Origin: an uncultured Clostridia bacterium
GTDB taxonomy: Bacteria; Bacillota; Clostridia; Christensenellales; Borkfalkiaceae
NCBI GenBank assembly: GCA_947589385.1
Contig: CANPZW010000007.1
Span: forward strand, 1-64,000
DNA length: 64,000 nt
Reading direction: 5' to 3'
Part shown: positions 28,157 to 36,830 of the stretch, piece after piece
Position numbering within the stretch: the stretch's first letter is position 1
Layout of the letters: each line of letters begins with the position of its first letter
Translations under genes and position numbers: made by a program
Notes under the pieces: model-generated
Seen by the model: the letters and a program-made list of their open reading frames with translations, nothing else
The model's database searches: none
What the model was told of the DNA's origin: nothing

Positions 28157-30568
28157 ATGAAAGCACCGTTAAGTTGGCTTAAAGATTATGTGGATATAGA
28201 TATTCCCGCGGAAGAACTTATGGGAAAACTGTTTTCCTGCGGGTTCGAAGTTGAAGAACTTATAGATATAGGCAAGGATATTTCGGGCGTCGTTGTGGGC
28301 GAAGTGACTGAATGTGAGCCCGTAGAGGGCACTCATCTGCACGTCTGCAAGGTCGATTGCGGCGATAAAGGCGTTTTTCAGATATGTTGCGGAGCGGACA
28401 ACGTTAAAAAGGGCATAAAAGCGCCTACGGCGCTTATCGGCGCGACCGTTTATGCGACGGGCAAAGACCACAAGACTGTGGAGGGCGTTGTTACCATTAA
28501 AAAGGGCAAACTGCGCGGGATAGAAAGCGACGGGATGCTTTGCAGCGGCGCGGAAATAGGCGTAAACGGCGATATGTTCGACGGCGGCGACTACTGCGGA
28601 CTTCTGATTCTGCCCGATAGTTTTGAAAACGGCGCGGACGTTAAACCCCTTTTGGGACTTGACGATTACGTTTTCGACATAGCCGTAACGGCAAACCGCC
28701 CCGACTGCCAAAGTATTTTCGGAATGGCGCGCGAGATTGCCGCGCTCCTCGGAGAGCCCTTTACGGAGCCCGATTGTTCCTATACCCCTATCAAAGGAAA
28801 CTTCCGCGGGATAAAAATAACGAACGAAGCCCCCGACCTATGTCCGCGCTATATAGGACACTACGTCAAAGACGTAAAGGTCGCCCCCTCTCCACTGTGG
28901 ATGAGAAAGAGGCTTGCGCTGTGCGGACTGCGTTCAATAGGCAATGTTGTAGATATTACCAATTTCGTTTTGCTTGAAATGGGTCAGCCCATGCACGCCT
29001 TCGACCTTGCCACGCTCGGCGGGCGGGAAATCGTCGTGCGCAGGGCGCGTGACGGCGAAAAAATCGTTACTTTGGACGGAAACGAATTTACTCTTTCGCA
29101 CGAAAACCTTGTAATTTGCGACGGGGAAAAGCCCTGCGCCTTAGCCGGCGTTATGGGCGGTTTGAACAGTGAAATTACCGAAAGCACAAGCGAGGTTTTA
29201 TTCGAATCGGCGAAATTCGCGCGCGACAGCATAAGGCGTACTTCGAGAAGCCTGGGACAACACTCCGACAGTTCCGCCATATTCGAAAAAGGCGTGAACG
29301 AATATACCACGGAAAAAGCGATAAGCCGCGCGTTAAACCTGATACAGAAATTGGGCTGCGGCACGGTGACGGACGTCTGCGCCGATATTAAAACGCAATA
29401 CTCGAAGCTTGAAAACAAAAAGATGTCCGTAAGTATAAAAAAGATAAACGCTTTGCTGGGCATAGACGTTCCCTCCGAACGGATTGCGCAAATACTGAAA
29501 AATCTTTCTTTCGAAGTTAAACAAGATGGCGATACGCTTAACCTTGTCGTTCCGCGCTGGCGCGAAGATATAGACCTGTACCCCGATATTGCCGAAGAAG
29601 TGATACGGTTTTACGGCTACGAACACGTTAAAGGCACATTCCTGCCTTCGGCGCTTATTACGAACGGCGGATATTCGGACGAACAGAAAGCTGAACTGAA
29701 ATTAAAGCGTTCGCTTTCGGCGCGCGGGCTTTCCGAAATTTCCACCTACTCCTTCTATTCCCCCAAAGATTTGGATACACTCCATATCCCCGCGGACAGC
29801 AAACTCAGAAAAACCATAAAAATCTTAAACCCCATAAGCGAGGAATTGTCCGTTATGCGTACCACGCTTGCGCCCTCGGTTATGCAGGTTATAGTAAGAA
29901 ATCTGCGCCGCGGCAACATGGAAGGCAAGGTATATGAACTTGCAAAAATTTACCTTGCCGAAAGCCTGCCCCTTTCCGCCTTTCCGGAGGAGCGCGCCAC
30001 CCTTGCTTTGGGAATGTGGGGTAAGTGCGATTTCTTCGACCTGAAAGGCGTAGTCGAGAGTATTGCCGACGTCCTCAATACCAAATTCGAATTTGTTCCC
30101 GCAAAAAGGGAATATCTGCACCCCGGAATTACCGCCGCAGCGCTGTGCGACGGGATTGAAGTGGGATATCTCGGAATGGTTTCGCCCGAAATTTCCGCGG
30201 AACTTTCGTTGGAGCGCGACGCGTTTATAGCCGAACTCGATTACGAGGAGCTTAAAAAACACTCGCATCCTTTTAAATTCAATCCTTTGCCCAAATTTGC
30301 CGTTGAAACGCGCGATTTGGCGTTGGTCTGCGACAAAAACGTAACGTGCGGGGAGGTTGAAAAGGCGATTTACGCGGCTTGCAAGTTTGTATCGAACGTT
30401 AAGCTTTTCGACGTTTACGAGGGCGGGCAAATAGGCAAGGACAAAAAATCCATGGCGTTTACCGTAACTTTCACTCCCAAAGACGAAGAAATTACCACCC
30501 GCATAGACGGCTTTGTAAAAAAGATTTTAAGCAACCTTAAATATAACCTGAACGCCGAACTGAGATAA
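28157..30568 (+). CDS. pheT: Phenylalanyl-tRNA synthetase beta subunit
   Basis: MKAPLSWLKDYVDIDIPAEELMGKLFSCGFEVEE; TANRPDCQSIFGMAREIAALL; GQPMHAFDLATL. Confidence 0.98.
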   Translation: MKAPLSWLKDYVDIDIPAEELMGKLFSCGFEVEELIDIGKDISGVVVGEVTECEPVEGTHLHVCKVDCGDKGVFQICCGADNVKKGIKAPTALIGATVYATGKDHKTVEGVVTIKKGKLRGIESDGMLCSGAEIGVNGDMFDGGDYCGLLILPDSFENGADVKPLLGLDDYVFDIAVTANRPDCQSIFGMAREIAALLGEPFTEPDCSYTPIKGNFRGIKITNEAPDLCPRYIGHYVKDVKVAPSPLWMRKRLALCGLRSIGNVVDITNFVLLEMGQPMHAFDLATLGGREIVVRRARDGEKIVTLDGNEFTLSHENLVICDGEKPCALAGVMGGLNSEITESTSEVLFESAKFARDSIRRTSRSLGQHSDSSAIFEKGVNEYTTEKAISRALNLIQKLGCGTVTDVCADIKTQYSKLENKKMSVSIKKINALLGIDVPSERIAQILKNLSFEVKQDGDTLNLVVPRWREDIDLYPDIAEEVIRFYGYEHVKGTFLPSALITNGGYSDEQKAELKLKRSLSARGLSEISTYSFYSPKDLDTLHIPADSKLRKTIKILNPISEELSVMRTTLAPSVMQVIVRNLRRGNMEGKVYELAKIYLAESLPLSAFPEERATLALGMWGKCDFFDLKGVVESIADVLNTKFEFVPAKREYLHPGITAAALCDGIEVGYLGMVSPEISAELSLERDAFIAELDYEELKKHSHPFKFNPLPKFAVETRDLALVCDKNVTCGEVEKAIYAACKFVSNVKLFDVYEGGQIGKDKKSMAFTVTFTPKDEEITTRIDGFVKKILSNLKYNLNAELR

Positions 30569-30654
30569 TTTTCGGCGTTCCCGCCTGCTCGGCGAAAAAA
30601 AGTATTTAATACAAATTAATCGGATGTATTAGGATAAAAAACATTCGGCAGTAA

Positions 30655-30687
30655 AAGCCCCGCGGCGCAAGTTGCGCCGCGGGGCTT
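30655..30687. terminator. Terminator between convergent pheT and pnp
   Basis: AAGCCCCGCGGCGCAAGTTGCGCCGCGGGGCTT. Confidence 0.8.
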
Positions 30688-30704
30688 AGTTTAGTTATTT
30701 ACTT

Positions 30705-32801
30705 TCAGCTTAATTTTTCAAGCAGTTTAAGGTCTATGCCCTTATCGCCTATTTTTATGATTTCAACCTTTACCGTGTCGCCTATATTTACGACGTCCTC
30801 CACTTTCTCGACGCGCTTGTCCGAAAGCTTGGAAATGTGAATCATACCGTCCTTACCGGGCGCAAATTCAACAAACGCTCCGAAATTCAAAATCCTTACG
30901 ACCGTACCTACAAACATATCTCCGACTTCCGGGTCGTGCGCGATAGAAAGGATAATCGCTTTCGCCTTTTCCGCATTTTCGATAGGACCCGTGCAGGCTA
31001 TATAACCCTTGCCGCTGTCGTCCTCGTTGAACTCTATCTGCGTACCCGTTTCTTCCATAATCTTCTTTATTACGCAACCCTGTTTGCCGATGACGTCGCC
31101 GATTTTTTCGGGGTCGATTTCGAAGCTGACAATCTTGGGCGCATAAACAGAAAGTTGAGGAGAAACTTCGGGAACACATTCAAGCATTTTGGAAAGAATG
31201 AACTGCCTGCCCTCGTTCGCCTGGTTGATTGCGGTGTGCATGATTTCTTCGGATATGCCCTTGATTTTGATATCCATCTGAATTGCCGTGATGCCCTTTT
31301 GCGTGCCCGCAACCTTGAAGTCCATATCGCCGAGGAAATCTTCAAGTCCCTGGATATCGGTCATGACCTTAAATTCGCCCGTTTCCTGGTTTTTGATAAG
31401 TCCCATTGCAACGCCGGCTACGGGCGCTTTTATGGGCACGCCCGCGTCCATAAGCGCCATTGTAGAACCGCATACGGAAGCCATCGAGGACGAACCGTTA
31501 GACGACATAATGTCGTTTACCACCCTTATGGCGTAGGGGAAAGAATCCTCGTCGGGAAGCACGGGGATAAGCGCGCGTTCCGCAAGCGCGCCGTGACCTA
31601 TTTCGCGCCTGCCGGGCGAGCGCAAAGCCTTTGCTTCGCCCGTGCAATAGCCGGGGAAGTTATATTGGTGCATATAGCGTTTTGCCGTTTCTTCGTCAAG
31701 ACCTTCCAGCTTCTGCGCCTCGGTGAGCATACCGAGAGTGCAGCTTGTAAGCGTTTGGGTTTGTCCGCGGGTGAACACAGCAGAGCCGTGTACGCGGGGC
31801 AGAACGTGGCGTTCACACCATATGGGGCGTACGTCTTTCAAGCCTCTGCCGTCGGGGCGGATACCCTTATCGAATATCTTTGCGCGCACCTTTTCCTTTA
31901 TAATGTAGTATAAGCTGTCCTTGATTTCACGCGCGTTGTCTGGATAAATATCCGCGAAGTGTTCCAAAACCTCTTTTTCCGCCTCTTCCTGGCGGCGCTC
32001 CCTCTCCTGCCTGTCGAAAGTGTCGATAGCCCAATCGATTTTTGCGGAAGCGTATTCGCGGACCGCCGCGTCGATATCTTCGGGGATATGGTAAAGCTCT
32101 ATTTCCAGCTTGGGTTTGCCGACTGCGGGAACTATTTCATCTTCTATGAAACGGCAGATTTTCTGGATTTCCTTGTGGCCGAACATAATCGCGCCCACCA
32201 TTTCCTCGTTGGAAACTTCGTTCGCGCCCGCTTCAATCATAAGTATGGCATCCTTCGTGCCCGCAAGATTTAAGTGGATAGAGCTTTTTTGCCTCTGTTC
32301 GAGGTCGGGGTTGATTACGTAATTTCCGTCAACAAGCCCTACTACAACCGAACCCGTAGGTCCCGCCCAGGGAATATCGGAAATGGCTATCGCGACGGAA
32401 GAGCCTATCATTGCGAGGGGCTCGGGCGAGATATCGGGCTCGACCGAAAGCGCCTGCGCCGTAACCACTACGTCATTGTAAAGTCCCTTGGGGAAAAGCG
32501 GACGAAGGGGCCTGTCTATAAGTCTTGCGGTAAGAATTGCCTTATCGCTTGCCCTGCCTTCGCGCTTTTTGAAGCCGCCCGGTATCTTGCCTACGGCGAA
32601 CATTTTTTCTTCATAATCTACTTGAAGGGGGAAGAAATCCATGCCTTCGCGGGGGGCGGGGGACATACATACCGATACGAGCACCATAGTTTCGCCGCAG
32701 CGCACCACGCACGAACCGTTTGTCTGTTCGGCATATTTGCCCGTTTCTATTATTACCTGCCTTCCGCCTATTTCTGTCGTAAATTGTCTGAACTGATTCA
32801 T
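30705..32801 (-). CDS. pnp: Polyribonucleotide nucleotidyltransferase
   Basis: PNPase core (FFPLQVDYEEKMFAVGKIPGGFKKREGRASDKAILTARLIDRPLRPLFPKG) plus KH and S1 domains. Confidence 0.98.
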   Translation of the reverse strand: MNQFRQFTTEIGGRQVIIETGKYAEQTNGSCVVRCGETMVLVSVCMSPAPREGMDFFPLQVDYEEKMFAVGKIPGGFKKREGRASDKAILTARLIDRPLRPLFPKGLYNDVVVTAQALSVEPDISPEPLAMIGSSVAIAISDIPWAGPTGSVVVGLVDGNYVINPDLEQRQKSSIHLNLAGTKDAILMIEAGANEVSNEEMVGAIMFGHKEIQKICRFIEDEIVPAVGKPKLEIELYHIPEDIDAAVREYASAKIDWAIDTFDRQERERRQEEAEKEVLEHFADIYPDNAREIKDSLYYIIKEKVRAKIFDKGIRPDGRGLKDVRPIWCERHVLPRVHGSAVFTRGQTQTLTSCTLGMLTEAQKLEGLDEETAKRYMHQYNFPGYCTGEAKALRSPGRREIGHGALAERALIPVLPDEDSFPYAIRVVNDIMSSNGSSSMASVCGSTMALMDAGVPIKAPVAGVAMGLIKNQETGEFKVMTDIQGLEDFLGDMDFKVAGTQKGITAIQMDIKIKGISEEIMHTAINQANEGRQFILSKMLECVPEVSPQLSVYAPKIVSFEIDPEKIGDVIGKQGCVIKKIMEETGTQIEFNEDDSGKGYIACTGPIENAEKAKAIILSIAHDPEVGDMFVGTVVRILNFGAFVEFAPGKDGMIHISKLSDKRVEKVEDVVNIGDTVKVEIIKIGDKGIDLKLLEKLS

Positions 32802-32859
32802 TATCCTATTCTCCTTTTCTGTTCTTGTGCCTACGGCGCCCGCCGCAGACTTATGAAAA

Positions 32860-32886
32860 ATGAGCGGAATTTTATACCCCGCTCAA
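32860..32886 (-). terminator. Hairpin between rpsO and pnp
   Basis: Minus strand GAGCGGGGTATAAAATTCCGCTCATTTTT. Confidence 0.6.
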
Positions 32887-32898
32887 ATTCTTTCAAAA

Positions 32899-33153
32899 TT
32901 ACTTTCTAAGTCCCAAAGCCGCAACTATTGCACGATATCTTTCGATATCCTTGCTTCTGAGATAATCCAAAAGCCCGCGGCGGCGGCCGACCATTTTAAG
33001 AAGCCCGCGGCGCGAATGGTTGTCGTGAATATGCTCTTTAAGGTGTTCGTTGAGGTGATTGATTCTTTCGGTCAAAAGCGCGATTTGCACTTCGGGCGAA
33101 CCCGTGTCACCCTCCTTTAAAGCATACTTTGCAATGATTTCGGACTTTTCCAT
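32899..33153 (-). CDS. rpsO: 30S ribosomal protein S15
   Basis: [51 protein letters not shown]. Confidence 0.98.
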   Translation of the reverse strand: MEKSEIIAKYALKEGDTGSPEVQIALLTERINHLNEHLKEHIHDNHSRRGLLKMVGRRRGLLDYLRSKDIERYRAIVAALGLRK

Positions 33154-33365
33154 TTAATTTATCCTCCTATGGAAATATTTGCGGGCAACAAAGTCGGGCG
33201 TTGAGTATTCGCACCGCTTTGTAGCCGTAACGAAAACCATTTTAGCATATGTATGCGCAAATTGCAAACGATTTTATGAAAATTTTGGCAATTTTTAAAA
33301 CGCCGCATATGTTTGATTTCGGAGTTTAACACTTACGGAAGTTAGAACAAGAGTAAAGGCGACAA

Positions 33366-33402
33366 AAAATCGCGGCGGACAATTTGCCCGCTGCGATTTT
33401 TT
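33366..33402 (-). terminator. Terminator of the glycine-rich lipoprotein gene
   Basis: AAATCGCGGCGGACAATTTGCCCGCTGCGATTT inverted repeat. Confidence 0.65.
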
Positions 33403-33407
33403 TGAAT

Positions 33408-34526
33408 TTAATTTTTATAGATAATTTCACAGCCGGAATTTCCGTCCGAACCTGCGGCGCCTTCCTTTCCTGTTTTGCCGCCCGTCTTTCCGCTGCCGCC
33501 TTTGCCGCCCTTACCGCCGAGTCCGCCCGATATGGAAACCTTGCAGTCCGCCGAATAGACTATGACATTAGCTAAATTTTCGCCTTTTATAGCATTCCCG
33601 CCGTTTCCGCCTTTACCTCCTTTACCTCCGTCGCCGAAACTTTTTGCGCTACTGCCTTTACCTCCGTCGCCGCCTTCCCCGCCTTTGATTTCAAGGATTT
33701 TAACGTTGACGTCTATGGTACATAATCCGTTGACGACCATGGCGCTTGCGCCCTCAGAGCCCGTTTTGCCGGAATTGCCGTTGCCTGCCAAACCCGCTTC
33801 TGCCCCCGTCGCGCCGTTCGCCGCTTTACCCGTAACGCAGAAACTGCACTTCTCGCCCGCCATAGCTATATTGACGTTGATATTTTTGGTTTCCGAAACG
33901 AAAATGCTTCTGTCTGACTCTATTCTGACATTTTCAAAGCGTACAGAAAGGTCGGTCATGCGTGATTCAGCCACAATTTGCAGATTGAAATACGGGTCTC
34001 CTTTTGTTTCACCGACAAAACGCAGAGAGAGCACACGCCGTGGAATCACGATTAAGTATCCGTTGCAACTGTACGTTCCTGCGCGTAAATTAACTTCCAA
34101 ACGGTTGGACGCGCCGTCGTAGGTAAGCTTTTTCCCATCTTCGCGACAATCGCTTCTGAATAAATCAAAATTACCGTAAGAACCGTAAACTGCGCTGCTT
34201 TCGCCCTCTGCGGGACGTTCTTCAAAGTATTGCATTTCACGAAATTCGCATTTGGTACAGGCGCGATATTGTCTGTCGCTTTCGGTTACCCATTCGTCGA
34301 ATTTATGCCCCGTCGCAGGAACGACCTCTTGCGCGACAATGATTTGGTTGCACTCTGAACAGTGAGAGCCGGCAGTAAGCCCGTCCTCTGTGCAGGTTGC
34401 GGCAACCGCAGCGTCCTCTACCACCGTGTGTTTATGAAACCATTCATCAATCAAACCGCAAGCGGAAAATCCCGCGCAAACGGAAATCATAGCCAAAACA
34501 ATCAAAAGAATAGTAATTTTTTTCAT
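33408..34526 (-). CDS. Lipoprotein with C-terminal glycine-rich repeats
   Basis: MKKITILLIVLAMISVCAGFSACGL lipobox; CTEDGLTAGSHCSEC motif; GGEGGDGGKGSSAKSFGDGGKGGKGGNGGN low-complexity tail. Confidence 0.75.
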   Translation of the reverse strand: MKKITILLIVLAMISVCAGFSACGLIDEWFHKHTVVEDAAVAATCTEDGLTAGSHCSECNQIIVAQEVVPATGHKFDEWVTESDRQYRACTKCEFREMQYFEERPAEGESSAVYGSYGNFDLFRSDCREDGKKLTYDGASNRLEVNLRAGTYSCNGYLIVIPRRVLSLRFVGETKGDPYFNLQIVAESRMTDLSVRFENVRIESDRSIFVSETKNINVNIAMAGEKCSFCVTGKAANGATGAEAGLAGNGNSGKTGSEGASAMVVNGLCTIDVNVKILEIKGGEGGDGGKGSSAKSFGDGGKGGKGGNGGNAIKGENLANVIVYSADCKVSISGGLGGKGGKGGSGKTGGKTGKEGAAGSDGNSGCEIIYKN

Positions 34527-34550
34527 AGCTTTTCCCCTTTGTTTTTTTCT

Positions 34551-34601
34551 ATTGTAGCTAACCTATGGTTAGAAGTCAAGCAAAAACTAACCGATAGTTA
34601 T
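34551..34601 (-). promoter_or_regulatory. Lipoprotein promoter with two related palindromic operator candidates
   Basis: Minus strand TTGACT (34579-34574), 17 nt, TACAAT (34556-34551). CTAACCTATGGTTAG (34558-34572) fills the spacer; related CTAACCGATAGTTAT at 34587-34601. Confidence 0.75.
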
Positions 34602-34627
34602 ATTTTTTGAAAATAGAGGGAAAATTT

Positions 34628-34837
34628 ATGACGGAAATGATTAAAGAAAGACTAAGAGAAGAAATTAAGGCGAGCGGTCTTACGACTGTTGAAATTGCGA
34701 AAAAAATAGGCGTATCCCCCGAAATGGTCACGCAATATACGACTACTAAAAAACTTCCGAAACTCGATACATTTGCAAGGCTGTGCAAAGAACTTGACCT
34801 TTCAGCGGACTATATACTCGGATTAAAAAACGAGTAA
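34628..34837 (+). CDS. XRE-family HTH regulator
   Basis: MTEMIKERLREEIKASGLTTVEIAKKIGVSPEMVTQYTTTKKLPKLDTFARLCKELDLSADYILG. ATG 34628 preferred over 34607. Confidence 0.88.
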   Translation: MTEMIKERLREEIKASGLTTVEIAKKIGVSPEMVTQYTTTKKLPKLDTFARLCKELDLSADYILGLKNE

Positions 34838-34841
34838 AATA

Positions 34842-34866
34842 AAAACACGGCTAAGCCGTGTTTTTT
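34842..34866. terminator. Bidirectional terminator
   Basis: AAACACGGCTAAGCCGTGTTTTTT between the convergent XRE gene (+) and hemZ (-). Confidence 0.8.
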
Positions 34867-36223
34867 ATTTGAAAAACTCTATTCGCTTTACTATTTTTTC
34901 GGCGCAGCAGTTAATGTACGAGGGAATATCCTTGGGGGAATCGAAACGCTCTATCCGCTCGCCCGCGGGAAAAACCCGCTTTGAAATTGCGCCTGCGCCG
35001 ACGGCGATATTGTCGCCCAGCTCCTCCATTACGTCTATGTTATATATGCACTCCTTGCCATTTTTGCACCAGCCGACGTTTTCAAGCCCGCCCGCCTGAT
35101 ATTTCTGGCGGTATAGATAATAGGGCGCATATCCCGCCGCGGAAAGCCTTTCGCGAGAAAGAGCTATCATTTGCGAAATTTCATCTATGTGCAGGCGTTT
35201 TACGCTTTCTTTCAGCTTTGCGCCCGATTTCAACGACAGGGTATGGACGGTTATGTTTGCGGGATTTAACGAAATTGCCGCTTCCACCGATTTTTCGAAG
35301 TCGGCGCAGGTTTCCTCGGCAAGCCCCGCGATAAGGTCGATATTTATGTCAAAACCGAATTTTTCCGCCGCTTCGTACGCCGCATAGGTTTGGGCGGCGG
35401 TGTGTTTTCTGCCTATCGCTTCAAGCGTTTTGTCGTTGAAAGACTGGGGATTGACGCAAATTCTCGTTACGCCGTATTTTTTGGAAAGGGCAAGTTTTTC
35501 TTCGGAAAAGACGTCGGGGCGGCCCGCCTCCACCGTATATTCCGCGCCCCGCGGCATTACGCCGTCTATGGCGGAATAGACCTTTTCAAGCTGTTCCGCC
35601 GAAAGTACGAAGGGCGTGCCGCCGCCTACATACACAGAGCGTACGCCGCGCACAATGTCCCGCACGCTTTCGATTTCTTTTATAAGACAATCGACATATC
35701 TATCTACGTACTGACGGGTTTTTTGGATAGGCGCGGTGATAAAAGAACAATAATCGCACTTTGTGGGGCAGAACGGCAAGCTTACATACAGCGATTTCCC
35801 GCCGCCGCGATAGGGCTTTTGCACGTCCATTATCCTTTTGACGAGGGCGATATTTTCTTCCGAAACGCACAGCGTTTTAAACAGCTTTTCGAAATCCCGC
35901 CCAGCCGCTGTTTCGGCAAAAGCCATTTTTGTGGGGCGTATTCCCGTAAGCGCGCCCCACGGCAGATTTTTACCCGTTGTTTTCGAAAGCGTCTTGTAAA
36001 AAGCGAGCTTGGCAAACCGCTTGGCAAACCGCTTGTATTCGAGGTCGTCCGCAGGCTCAAATTCGTCCGTGAAGTCGTAAAATTCCGACCCGTATTCTAT
36101 TACGTTCAAAAATTTTCCGCCCGAATAGGAAAAATAATGGGTGAACTCCCCTTCCTCCATATCGAAAGCGCGGAGCACGTCCATTATTTCGGGGCGAAGA
36201 TATTCGCAGTTGGTATTTAACAT
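34865..36223 (-). CDS. hemZ: HemZ-like coproporphyrinogen III oxidase (radical SAM)
   Basis: YVSLPFCPTKCDYCSFIT radical SAM motif; VYVGGGTPFVLSAEQLEKV; N-terminal GALTGIRPTKMA characteristic of HemZ. Confidence 0.92.
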   Translation of the reverse strand: MLNTNCEYLRPEIMDVLRAFDMEEGEFTHYFSYSGGKFLNVIEYGSEFYDFTDEFEPADDLEYKRFAKRFAKLAFYKTLSKTTGKNLPWGALTGIRPTKMAFAETAAGRDFEKLFKTLCVSEENIALVKRIMDVQKPYRGGGKSLYVSLPFCPTKCDYCSFITAPIQKTRQYVDRYVDCLIKEIESVRDIVRGVRSVYVGGGTPFVLSAEQLEKVYSAIDGVMPRGAEYTVEAGRPDVFSEEKLALSKKYGVTRICVNPQSFNDKTLEAIGRKHTAAQTYAAYEAAEKFGFDINIDLIAGLAEETCADFEKSVEAAISLNPANITVHTLSLKSGAKLKESVKRLHIDEISQMIALSRERLSAAGYAPYYLYRQKYQAGGLENVGWCKNGKECIYNIDVMEELGDNIAVGAGAISKRVFPAGERIERFDSPKDIPSYINCCAEKIVKRIEFFK

Positions 36224-36225
36224 AT

Positions 36226-36828
36226 TTACATTATATATGGGTTATATTTCCGCTCGTATTCAAGCGAGGTATCCTCGCCGTGTCCCGCATAGACGGTTGC
36301 GTCAAGCCGAAGGGAAAGCAATTTTTTTACGCTTTCGGTTATGGCAAAATAATCGCCCGTGGGCAAATCCGTCCTGCCTATGCTACGTCTGAAAAGAGTG
36401 TCGCCCGAAAACAGGCAATTACCCGCAAGATAACACATACTCCCCGCAGTGTGCCCGGGGGTTGAAATCGCAAGAAAATCTATGCCGCAGAGGTTGAATT
36501 GTTCGCCGTCGTTCAACGTGCGGGAAATTTCAAAACGCTGCACGGGCGCAGCGCCGAACAATGCGGCGTTTTCCGCGCTGAAAATAAAGCTCTTTTCTTC
36601 TTTGCCGCAGATAATCTGCGCACCCTTTCTTGCAAGCGCGGCGCAAGCGCCTATATGGTCGAAATGACCGTGCGTCAAAAGCACGAATTTGCAGGAGAGA
36701 TTATGCCCTTCCAGCACTTCGAGTATGCGCGCTTCCGACGGGTCTATTACTACTGCCGTAGTATTGTCGCAGGTCAGAATATAGCTGTTGCTTGCAAAAT
36801 TTTCGGGTTCTACCTTTATAACTTCCAT
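36226..36828 (-). CDS. MBL-fold metallo-hydrolase (glyoxalase II-like)
   Basis: VLLTHGHFDHIGA (HxHxDH), STPGHTAGSMCYL, CLFSGDTLFRRSIGRTDL, VYAGHGEDT. Confidence 0.93.
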   Translation of the reverse strand: MEVIKVEPENFASNSYILTCDNTTAVVIDPSEARILEVLEGHNLSCKFVLLTHGHFDHIGACAALARKGAQIICGKEEKSFIFSAENAALFGAAPVQRFEISRTLNDGEQFNLCGIDFLAISTPGHTAGSMCYLAGNCLFSGDTLFRRSIGRTDLPTGDYFAITESVKKLLSLRLDATVYAGHGEDTSLEYERKYNPYIM

Positions 36829-36830
36829 TT

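Noticed and set aside
30837-31913. 358-aa plus-strand ORF
   Set aside because: Antisense to pnp, which is unambiguous; a by-product of GC-biased codons.
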